Positions 1 to 12,200 of a stretch of DNA of 60,000 bases are shown here, piece by piece. The notes beneath the pieces are model-generated. The model did no database searches, was not told where the DNA came from, and saw nothing but the letters and a program-made list of their open reading frames with translations. The stretch covers positions 8,363,501-8,423,500 of the forward strand of contig NC_064043.1 of assembly GCF_932526225.1 (NCBI RefSeq), read 5' to 3'. This DNA comes from Nematostella vectensis (taxonomy: Eukaryota > Cnidaria > Anthozoa > Actiniaria > Edwardsiidae). Each line of letters begins with the position of its first letter. Within the stretch, counting starts at the first letter, position 1. The position numbers and the translations under genes are program-made.

Positions 1-246
1 TACAAAATAAACATTAAATATCATCCTCCGAAAACAGGAATAAATCGGGTGAGATTTGAGACTACTAGACGTCAATTTTGTAACGAGAAAATTGAAAAAA
101 ATGTTATAAAGAATTACTAACGAGCCTCTTTAAAAGGTAAGAAATATCCTAATTAATATCACTTAGGAATAAGAAAAGGGCAACAAATTAAATCCGTCAC
201 AAATGTAAGAAATACCTGTTTCAATATATCATTGTGTAGGTGTGAA

Positions 247-3200
247 TTACTTAAGTAATAAATAGCCTATAGCTTTGATATTAGGGTAACCGTTGTCACA
301 GCAACAATATCTACAGGTATTCCCAGCCGCGCAAAGCCAAGAGTTTCCCCCAATACCCAACATGCTATCAACAGAACCACAGTCGTTTTGTTCGTTACTA
401 ACCAACCCTACACGCACTCTACCGCCCACGTTAAACCCTTCTTGATTACAGTCTGCCTGCATAGACGAGCCCGCGATCAGTGCCTTCCAAGCGGTCTTCC
501 CGATCGGGGTGGTCCCTCTGTAGATTCCGTCAGCGATGACGTCATAAAGTGACGTAGCCGTGTAGGGGATCGTCATGGACTTCAGGTTGTCCCCGACCTT
601 GAGCCCGATGCAGATCTTGGTGAAGGGCGTGGCCCAGTAGCTGGGGAGCTTGGTCTCTTGGTTATCGAAGCCCGTCAGACCGGCCGAGGGGTTGTAGGCG
701 AGCTTGTTGGTCCAGAGTGAAGACTCGTACAGGAACGTGGCCTATGAAGTGTCCGGAAAACAAATGACAATATTTGTAAAATATGCATATTCAATATATC
801 CATACGATATTAGGTGTACGCATACCTTTGCACCGTCGACTTTCATGGCCAGCGTCCATCCCCCATCGCCACAGCCGTCAATCACTGTCATATGGCAGTA
901 GATCTCTACGCTTTTGTTCTCCATGCTCAGGATGTACGCGGCGTCTTTTTTTAATCTGCAAACAGCAAATTTGATTTGTGTTCGAAGAAATTTGCCTAAT
1001 GTTAATTTTGAAATAATGAGGCGTTGTCCCTGAACTTACCCTCTGTCATAAACTTCCTTGCATGAGGAAGGAGAAGCGTTCCCTAAAAACAGATGACAAC
1101 GCTTTACACAGTTATCTGCTCAGCATCTATTATTTTACACAGTTATCTGCTCAACATCCTTTTATTCAATAGAAGTCGATCTCTTTTTTTGCGACTACTC
1201 TCGTAAGCGGCCAATTCCAGACACATCCGCCGGCACAATTTGTACTATGACCTCACAGTGGTAGTGAGGGTAGTTTAAGGCCTTGACTGACTGAAGCCAT
1301 GATGTATTCTGTCGCTTGAAATGTATGAGGGTGAGTTAGAAGGTTGCTCAGTGTCGCTGTAACGTTCTAGTATTCATGTTTGAACGTAATGATTTGATGT
1401 ACTTATTCTTCATGGATTTGTGATTTATACCAAATAAAACTCTTCTGTTTGGGCGTTCTTATGAGAAACCATTGACTAAACCTCGACTGTAATATAACAA
1501 CGTACCTGTGAAGTGCTCGCAGAGCATGCCGGTAGTATTTGGTTGACAAGCACACAACCATTCAATATTTTCTGCGCATGCCAAGTTGCACGTACCACCA
1601 TTCTTGCACGTCACATTACTGCAGGGGTCGGGAGGGAGTGACCCCTTCAGAATTGAATCAAAGGCTCTGTGAACCAAATCCTGAATGCAAATGTATTTTC
1701 CTAGTTATTTTTATGTGTGCAAAAAGATAAACAGGATACTGAACAGTGAACAAAGGCTGAACACATCCAAGATCCTGTCCTTATACCTTTTTTAAATGCT
1801 TACAAAGCATTTGCGAGTTATTAGAGGGACTTCTGAGTCACTCGGACGTCGGATAGATCATCCGTAAACTTTTGGTGGTCTTTCTGTGCTTTAGCGACAC
1901 AGCAATCCTTAGATCATATTATATACTTCCGGTGTTCAACTTCCGGTTAAAGCCTAGTACAGTGAAGGGCCTTGTCATTGACCTGTGACCACAGTATGAT
2001 ACTAAAGAATGACCGTAAAGTATATATATAAGATAGTTTCTTCAAAAAAGTCTTCCATGTGGGTTGAGCGTGCGCATGCGCCTTCGTCACTGACGTCAAT
2101 CGGTTTTCTACGGTTTAGTCCAAGTCAAGCTGTTAGTTTGCAAACAAAACAAGTATAATGCTAGCAAACCTTTTCGCGTTGTTTGTTTGAATTTGTGCTG
2201 AAAGGAGCAACTAGCCAAAACTGCGACATTTACGTCCGAGAAACATGAGGTAAATGTTCTGTTAGCTGACTGCAGGTTGTCCCTCTTAAACACAATTGAT
2301 TGGGATGATTATTATGCCTTGTCAGGGTCGAAGTGGATGTAGCCTGGTTTGTGGACTTTGCAGCCAGGCCTGGAGGCGAAGGTGTGGTTACACAGCTCGC
2401 ACATGCGCGTTGGTGGGTGGTAGTTGGTTGATTGACAGTCAGGTTCGGCCAGGCAGTAAAGGTTGCAGTCGAAAGGACGAGAGGCGGTCACGGTCTTGAT
2501 GACAAGGAGGTCCAAGTATTCATCTTTTAAAGAGAAAAATATACATTTACTTGTCTTCGTTACTGCTCGCTACACTGTGTGAAAATAGATATCTCATCTC
2601 TCAATTATTTCTTCAGCAAATAAGCCATTATGTTATCTAGTCCATCACACTGTCTGTGTGTTCGTGTTTTTACTGCGTTTTGTAATGGAAAGATATCAAA
2701 GCGTTAGGTGACAGTAGCTTGGAACTGATGATGATCTTAACGCCGACAGCCTGAGCTCTGTTAGATTGGCTTAATAAATTATCTAAAGAAATCTTTACGG
2801 AGCAATCATGAAGCAGTCACTAAACAGCTAAATGTAAATCATGTGAAGACGTAGTTCACCCCGGTCTAGTCTATCTTTTAAAAAAGATACAGATTTGACA
2901 ATCGATAAACCGAAAAAAAAATCGATAAAAGCTAATTGCTTTTTATCGATTGGATTTTAAAAATCGTTAAAATAGACGATTTTTTTATCGATTGATAACG
3001 TATTGTTCGATTTTTATCTATTTATTACATCTCTTTTAACCCTAACCTCGGCCCCCATCAGTTTTCATCTCCCTAACCGCGGCTGACTAGTCGATCTTAT
3101 GCTTCATGACGCTAAGACACGGCTAGATATATTGTGGTATAGCACAGAGCTCTAGGTATAGGTATAGCAAAGAGCTCTTATGAAATCTTTCTTATTATTG

Positions 3201-6200
3201 TTATGTTTTATATGTTTGTGTATCTACAATCACCAGCCCGCCAGATACCCGCTATTCATCTCACTCGTTGCTTCGTCTTCCTACCGTTCCTGCTGCCTGT
3301 CTCTCCGCGTATCATTTTCGCTTTATATGCAACCCACTATGGTACTCGCGCCGCATAGCTCATCGCTTATCAGTTACGATCTTTTAGCGCGCATCCTAAC
3401 ACACGCTCTCTACAAGACACAATATAACACTCCGTACTCAAAGGAGCCAACAGTCCTATACTCATTATAACCACTATGAATCTTCTATTCGCCATTTTTA
3501 TTTTTTTTCTATCCTGTATCTGTACGCTTTCAAATATTATTCTCATTATCGATCTTGTTAACTCATTGACCCCTCAACCGGCCTGTACCGGCCTTGAGAA
3601 ATACCCACGCCCAAAAATTCATAAATGCAAAATAAACACAACAGGATGAAGATACTCAGGCATCAGTCTAAGGGATAAATGGTCTTGCAGATATGCATCC
3701 AGCCAAGGTGATAGCAACTACTCTTAAGCCAAGTAATAGCACAGGGAAAAGCACCCCTCTCAACAAAACGCTCAAAATACCACACAAGGGAGAGAGATCA
3801 TCAAACACAGCTCAAGACACAGAAAGTTACCTTTATTCTGATCCTCCAGGTCGATTTCCATGGCCTCACAACACAATGTCCACTCCTTGAAGGCTTGTGA
3901 AACCACTTGGATACCATTACATATTGCAAAGCATTATGGGATATCCATGTTATAATTCATGAGGTTTTTTTATAAGTATTTTCACCCCAAAGCCAAACAA
4001 ATCAATTCCAGGTCATACAGACCCAGAATGGCAGAGTAAACAATTTTGGAATCAATTAGAAAAATTTGCTGTGATTCATTAGAAAACTATTTTCTCATCC
4101 AGGCAAAGCCAAACAACAAAATCCCCATGAATACACATTTTCTTGCAAATACCCATAAGCACAGCATTCAATTATGCCCCAATAGACTTTATGATGTCCT
4201 AGGACACTTTCCCAATATGCTCATAGCTGTATTTTTATGAAAAATACAAGCAACCATCAACTTGTACTTGCATCAGCACAGCGACAAGGGATTGGAGATG
4301 GAACCGCAAAGCACTGTTGGAAAGCTAGGATACCGCTGACAAGGAAAAGCGGTGTTTGACGTTGACGGGCTGTATAAAACTCAAAATAGGGGGGGGGGGA
4401 GGTATCTGTTTTATGTCTGTTTTTTGTACTTCAAGTTCAAAAATAGCCAGGAGTCAGTAGGTTTAATCCACCACCCCTAGGTTTTAATCAAAAGAGACTA
4501 GGCCTTTTTAGACTTGTGCTGTGAGATACACCAGTGGATTGGATCACATATGCCATTTCTAGCAAGTGAATATCTTTAACCTAGAAAATAGAATTCTTGT
4601 ACTTGGACATGACTGGACTCATTGGTAGAAGTAATATGAATAGCTTTTGTGTGTTTTTTAATATACATGATTTTCCACAAACACATTACACTCCACAAGA
4701 TTGTATATGTTATCTCAAGTTATCAACAGGTAATTATTAGCATCCTCCGAAGGTTAAATACACAGTTCCTCACCTAACACTTCACTCAAAGCCCGTTCTC
4801 TACCTCCAATTAAAACAACAACTCTTACCCTAACACCCCCAATGCAATACACCATATGACATAACCACACAACACTTGCACACTTAACCAACGCACTAAC
4901 GTCTATTACCACACATTTCACATAGCTGTCAACTCTGTCAAAACTTAGGCGGGAGTCTCAAGATTTTCTCAAGCCTAATTTTCTTGAAAATATCCATACA
5001 TTTACTGTATTCTCCCGCCAGATATCTTGGCACTTCTAATACACTCAATGCATTGTCTCAAAATAAAGCGAATTTGAAAGCTATACATTTCATCATCCCG
5101 GTATCATCTTCTTCGGTACGAACACCAGATTTAAACCAAAACAATCAATGTTAAAGGTTATAAATGCAGGCGTAACCCGGTATATTTTATCCCGCCCCCT
5201 CCCCTGTTTTTCATATTTGTTCAAAATCCAACATGGCGGCTACGAATCGCGCGAGGCTGGTTTTTCGCGATGTAAACAGTAAACGCCTCGTTACTGGCTA
5301 AAGGTTGTTCTTTGTTCTCATGTCTCCCTCGTCATTTCTTAGTTTGCCTTTTTGGCCCTTCTCTTGTGGATAAAAACGTTTTTCTCAGTTTCCATTTAAA
5401 TTCGATAAATAGAAAAAAAAATGATATCATCGATTTCTGCACTATTATTTTCCCTGACGATTTTTGACGATTCCAGGAATCAATCGATAAAAAACGATTA
5501 CTTTTTTCGATTTGTATCGATATTGATTTTTAACGATTGACAAACACTTCGCTTCAAATATGACACCCTGTTTTGAATTCTGCGCCAACAACAAGATGAT
5601 AATAGACCTAATAAATTACCCTTCTCCTCAATAAAATATATAAAAGAAAAATAAATGTCCGGAAAATCCTTGCTGTTATGGATTGCCAAGCAAGGGGGGG
5701 GGACTGGGTAGTTTCAGTGAAACGGCCTGGGAGGCGCGAATCGCCCCTCCGAGCCCCCCAGCCCCGTCTCTAAATATCAAGCGTATAATGTTTCACGTAC
5801 ATGAACAATCGGCGATCGATAATGTAGGCCGAATTGATTTCGCGTACGGGGCGATTGCTAATGTAGGCCAAAACGGTTTCGCGTACGGGGCGATTGCTAA
5901 TGTAGGCCAAAACGGTTTCACGTACATGAACAATCGGCAAAAGCCAAATCGATTTCACGTACATAAACAATCGGCAAAAGTTAATGTAGGCAAAATAGAT
6001 TTCGCGTACACGAATAATCAATTAGGGCCGCAGGTGTTTCGCGTGCACGAATAATAATTAGGACTGCAGGTGTTTCGCGTTCATGAATAATTAGGGCGTA
6101 GGCCAGGCGCGTGCAAGCCCAAGGACTTGCGCGTACACGACTTTTTGGGGCAAATAGCGGTGGGGCCGCGAAAACGAGGAGGGCCGCCAACCTACGGAGC

Positions 6201-9200
6201 GTGGAATAACCGTTTTTCGGCCGTGAGTTCAAAGCCGCCTGCGTGGCGTTTAAACCTGAGTTCTACTCGAACACCTCGCTTCCGAACTCCTCGCGGATTT
6301 TTCGCAGTCTCTTTTTCATCCTTTCGCGTGCCACCAGGGAGGGCCCTTTCCCGCTTTTTTATCATGCGGCGCGTGGCCGTGTCGAGCTCTGATAGCGGCC
6401 TTGAGCGCGTTGTATCTCTCTTGTTCCTGAAGTATTAGCCGAAACTCTTCGTCTGAGATACGCCCGTCTTGCAGAGCCTTAGAGACCAGCTCGCTGATCG
6501 AGTTTTTCTTACTCTCCGCTAGAACCATCGTGTCTTTGTGTTTAGCCACCTTGCTCGTAAGACCCCTAGAGACCACCCCCGCGCCCGCGCCCACGACACC
6601 GACCAGCCCAGCGACCCCTGCCAGCGGAGCGCCGATCAGAACCCCTATCCCACTCAAAGAGACTCCCAGCTCGGCGCTGGAAAGCGCCCCTGCAGCGATG
6701 CCGGATGCCACAGACACAGCATGGGTAACGGCGAAGGCGCGCTTATACTTCTTCCGCACCTGTCGATAATGCGTTATCTCATTGTCTAGAACCGCCTGAG
6801 TGTCACGTATTACCTGGAGTCGGAAACTTTGTGCGTCGCCGCCGGTGCTTGCCGGAGCGGTAGGCGTTTGCGGGGGGTGGGCACTGGGGAGCGGGGGATA
6901 TATGGATATGCCACCGCTGCTAACGTCGCTGTTCGCCATACCTGAGGCTACGTCGGGCCTAGGTTAGCTCTAATACGAGGCGAACAGGCCTGCCCTTAAA
7001 GTCCACCCGTCTACCGCGATCATCCCTGACCCATATTCGGATACTCGAGACAAACTCAGAGGAAGACGCTGCGACACAAATGGGGGTGTCGGGCCCATAG
7101 ACGACTTTCTCGTGCGGCCTCCCGCGGGTTTCTAGGCAAGCGAGAACGTTTGAAGGCTCGTCTAAGGCGAAGCATTTCGTGCGGTCTACGATATCGCAGT
7201 AGATGTAGATGGCCTCTATTTTCGACAAAGTCACCTCAAGTGGAGGATCCCCCCCGGGCAGTACGAGGCCCCGCCCCCCCATCTGATCGTCTTTAGCCTC
7301 TAGGCCAAATAGTGCGCGAAGCTCGGCGTTCAGGAACACAATGCCTGTGGACACGAGCACGATCTTCCCGGTGAGGGGATCCAGCTTCGCGGTCAGAATC
7401 TTGTTTTTAGCGCGGTTGTTCGTTTCCATGATGGACTCGGCCGTGTGGTGCCCGGCTGGCAGAGTATCGATGGTCGGGAGGGAGTCTGTAGTCGTTATCT
7501 GCTGCTCCCGCTCGAGATTATACCAGCTGTTAAACAGCGAGCATTGCCGGAGCGCCACAAAGCGCGGGCGCCTTATCGGCTGCCCGAAGAAGAGCGTCAG
7601 TTCACCTCCGGTGAACTCAGCGTGTAGAACCACCATTGTGTTGAACATAGCCCGCCTTCGTGTCTAATAGGGCTGAGCATGGATTGGGAAGGCTGGCAGA
7701 TGCTGAACGAGGTCCCCAGAAGGAAGGAGGAGGAGACGAAGAAGGCGGCAGTTGCGGCGGGAGCCTCTATAGCCGAACATATCAAACACGCTATAGCCGA
7801 ACAAGCCAAAAAAACGGTTTCCCTAGGTTTCCCTAGATCTCTGACCCTCGCGGAAAAGCTGCTCTACGCCGTGCCCGCGACCCCCGTGGAGAGCACGGCC
7901 TCAGACATCACCCCACTACTCACGCAGCTGGAGATACACGTGGCTGAGGACAAATCATTCACGACTAGTGTCCGAGACATATTCAAGGAGACAGTAACCA
8001 CGCACAAGTCCGCCAAGGAGTCTCGCCGGTGGCTATCGGAGCCTTCCTATGGGTACTGGCCACAGCAACTCAACTTTGCGGTCTGGTGCGCAACCGCCGG
8101 ATGTGGGGTGTCCCTAACTGACCCCACTTTCGCCACGCTCCCCTCTGTCATCAGGGGATTTCTAAGGTTTCACGTCTACTTTACCACCCGGAGGATACTC
8201 TACGAGCTCGGCGTCCCCCTGCCTGGCGACAACCCGTTCACGCAAAAAGGTAACCCCTACAAGAAGGCCGCTTTCGAGCGTCTATGCATAGAGTTCGGTT
8301 TGCCGCGTAAGCCGGACTTCCGATGGAAAGGCGGGCGGAACCATGGGCTAGGCGATGTGTTTGTGTTCTACCCGGGGGAAAGGTATCGCAACGTACACGT
8401 GATCCGCGGCTACGACACGGCGGCGGACGAGTACCCGAGCCACCTCAATCTGTTTAGCGACGAAGGTGGGACGTACAATAGTGGGAAGCAGGTGGGTTAC
8501 ATACGCAACGACGACCACGGGGGCGTGCAATATAGCTGGTTTGCGCCTCCCAAAGGCGAGGGGCTGACAAAAGCAGGGCTAGGGAGACTCGACCGCTCGG
8601 TCGAGGCGTTCGTCTACATAGTGCTTGGCGCGCAGGTAAACGTCCGTTCCTCCATCGCAGGGGCCGGTGGGCCGGCCTTGGAGGCGCAGGCGGAGTTCAC
8701 GGAGCTGCTCGAAGACGCGATCATAGAAAACGACATCGCTCAAAGCGTGCAAAGGTACCAGTTAGTCCTGCAGGAGGCCAAGGTGAGACTGAGTCTTGCG
8801 GTTGCACCAGGTGTGTGGCTGATGCCGAGCGATCTAGTGATAAACATGCAAAGCGTCGTGGGCTACAACAATAAGCTGCAGAAAGCCACGGACTCCATGA
8901 AGCTCGGCGCAAACGCGATCAACACCGAGACAAAGCCAGTCGGTGCTCGTAACATGGCCGGTGGGCATCCTAGGGTGCAACACGCGACTGACCACGCGCC
9001 GCCCCGGCGGCAAAGCACCCCTGCGAAAGTGCACGCGGAGGGCGCGGCCCCTACCCTGTCGGGCGAGAGAAGTGACCACACCGCCCTCAAGGTGGGGTTG
9101 TCGGTGCTCGTGGTGGCCGCGGCGTTTTACTTGTTCCGATGACTGCTTTGCATTCGACGAACCAAGAACGCGGCTACGGCTAGAATGAGCAGCCAGGTTT

Positions 9201-12200
9201 TCGCGCTCCAGTTCGTCAATCTCGGACAGCCTCTCCTCGTTGCGCTCACGGGCCTCTTGGCGGCTACTCTCTGACGAGTTAGGGTCGTCGATGGTCTCCC
9301 TGTCTGTGGCTACCACCCCTTGCAGCTCTTGGATCCGTTCTGTGTTCTCCTGGATGACCGCGTCTACCTCTGCCACGGACCCCATCGCCAGCTTGAAGCC
9401 TCTCAGATTTGCAACGTCTTTTCGGGCGCCCCCGTCCTCGTTGAACAGCTGTCTTGGTTTAGACCAACCTCCTTTGTCGATGTTGCGAACCCGTATAAGC
9501 GTCTTCCCCCTCCGGTCTGAATGGAACCGTAGCAGACTCTCTTTAAGGTTTGGGTATTCCTCCCTGAGGAACTGGAGACCGAGTCTTGTCGCTGCACCCT
9601 CTGTGATGAACGAGGTTTCAGCGCTTGCAGTTCCGGCGGTTTGCGTTGCGCTTCGAGTAGCCATGCTATGCACAGCATGCATACGCGATGACGTGCTCGT
9701 CATTGGTATCGACTCCCCATCATCGGGGTCAAACGGGATGAGGGGCGTCGTCTCGTCGTCCCCCGCCCCGCGATCGGCGGACGCGCCCGGCAAGGTACCG
9801 TCAATGTCAACGTCAACATCACCCATGATGCGCATGCATAACTCGTGCTATGCTATGTTAGACATGTCTAACAGTCCGCACCATAGCCACGCGACTTCGT
9901 ACTTTATGTGCATACGCGTACACGATGTCAGTCAGCGATAAACTCGATCCCCAGCGAACACCCAGAATCCCTCTGGGGTTGAAAGCCGAGAGAACTGTTC
10001 ATCGGGTCACTCTCAACCCGTCGACGGCCTCCCCAGAGGAGACGCTATATGTGGCGGTCCCAAAGCTATCGGAAGGCGTCACGCTCGTGCCTGGCTCCTT
10101 GAGGGTCGGTCTCGAACTCTCCGTCTCAGGCCATGCGAATAACACCGTCGTGAACAACGTCGGCCGAAATATCGTGAGCCGCCTGAAAATCACGTTTGCA
10201 GGAGAAATGATCCAGGACACCAACCGCTACGACGTCTTCAAGACGTATGAGGAGCTTTACCTGTCCAAGGTCGAAAGAGAGGACCGCCTGGAGCAGGGCA
10301 TACAGTCGGAAAACATGCGCAAGCTTCGCTCCCAGGCTGGCGATAAGGCGACCAGTAACGCCAAGGAGAACACCATCCCGCTACACCATCCCGCTAGACC
10401 ATTCTCTGCTGACGGACCACGGCGTGCTATACCCAAGGGCGCTCTCCGAGGCGCTGCTCTTCGAGATCACGTTCGCATCGGCTGACCAGGTAGTAGTCGG
10501 AACTGATGCCACCAAATTATCCTATGGCATCAAAAATCTAGAGCTGGAGTACGAAAGCCTGAGGGACGACAACCTCGCCCGGTCTGCAGCCGCCGCCTAC
10601 CACAACGGCACAACGTTCTTCTACGAGCAAGTGAACCTTCACAAGACCTTCGTGATTAGCATAGGGAGGGACAGCATAATCAACGAGAGTGTCAACCTGC
10701 CGCGAAGGTCTATGAGTGGTCTGCTGCTCCTCTTCGTGGAGCCATACACGGCAGGGATTCGCGACTCTGAGAAGTTCGTGTACCCCGACATCAAGAGCGT
10801 TCGCGTTACAATCGACGGCACGCCAAACAATGTCTTCAGCCAGGGCCTGCGCCCCACGGATTTCTGGAGGGAGACGAAAAGGCGGTTCGTCCGCCCCTCC
10901 CCGGGGGGGCACAGCGGAGCGCCCGCCGCCCCAGCAATCGGCCCCGAGTCGTTCTATGGCGATAACAAGTTTGCTCTGTGGATCGACCTTCGAACGACGG
11001 ACGACAGCGCCATCCATGGGGGTGGTCTCCGATTGGTCAATACCCGCGACGGTGTGCACCTCGAGATAAAACGCACGGCAGGCGGCTCGGGTAGCGTAAA
11101 CTGTCACGTGTTTGTAGTGGCCGACGCCCAGATGAACCTTATGAACGGACAGCTAGAGTCCATACAATACTGAGCACATACGCCGGAGCGGTATGGACCC
11201 GAAAAACGTCCCATTTAACGCTCTCATCGTGGGCCCGACGTCATGCGGGAATTCGTAGTGGACCGACTGCGCGGCCCTTTCCGGGGCAAGTTTGACTACA
11301 TCGTACTCGTGTGCCCTACCTTTGTCTACAACAAAACATACGACGGCTTCGGCGAGGGCGACAATCGTCTGTTTGTCATCGCACCTGAGGCGGGTCAGAT
11401 CGACATACTGCTGAGGTTTGTCTCCACCTTCTTTGAAGGCACTAATACGCTAATCATACTCGACGACTGTGCGGCCTCGAAAGACGTTAAGAGGCTCTCT
11501 GACCAGCTCGTCAACTTGGCGTTCAGCGCGCGCCACGTGGGTATTAGCGTGTGGGTGGTCACGCAGCAGCTCACCAGCATCACGAAGCCGTTCCGCGAGA
11601 ACATCGCGGCCCTGGTGGTCTTCTATACCCCGAGCAAGGCTGACATGAAAGCTATCCTGCATGACTACGGCGCGGAGCTCTCAGAAGATGAAAGAGTACA
11701 TAAAGGCCCTCAAGACGAAAGAGTTCTCGAAGTTAGAGTTTTGCTTGCGTCACCCTTATACCATCGCCCTAGTCGAACGGTAACCACCGCCCTAGGGCAT
11801 AACGTATATGCACCTTAGCCACGGCATGATGAGCGACGAATACTTTGAGAGTCTTCTTGAGGGGAACGCCGCAGGCCTCCCGGCCGTCGAGTCGTTGGAC
11901 TGCTCGACGCTAATCGAGCATACTTTACGAAGTCCTCATTAGCAACCTAGCGAAAAACAACTGACGAAGGTCTCTTCATTAAGAGTCCGAAACCGGTCTT
12001 GTAAACGCTATAACCGCCCGCCGATTTTTCATCAAACGATGACATCGGAAGGCACCTTAGACGAGATGAGCGAGCCCTCTCTCAGAAAAAGCCAGATTTA
12101 GCCAAAGTGCACTTTGAATTCTACGAGTTACAGTGGCGATTCTCGGCAGCCTCAAATCTTCCTGTTTGATTTTAAGAAATCTATTAAAACAGGAGTGAGC

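Noticed and set aside
3180-3470. 96-codon frame with hydrophobic start
   Set aside because: Looks like a secretory leader but lacks any further domain and lies in repetitive intron DNA.
5225-5310. Short frame starting at ATGGCGGC (22 codons)
   Set aside because: Too short and without support. The start resembles a YY1 motif within repeat DNA.
8834-9126. C-terminal extension of the gene at 9835 in its first frame
   Set aside because: It overlaps the intact 7679 gene antisense. A better family-like ending exists in another frame with a stop at 9127.
9240-9941. 233-codon plus-strand frame opposite the 9127-9835 gene
   Set aside because: Antisense shadow of a GC-rich gene, with no domain.
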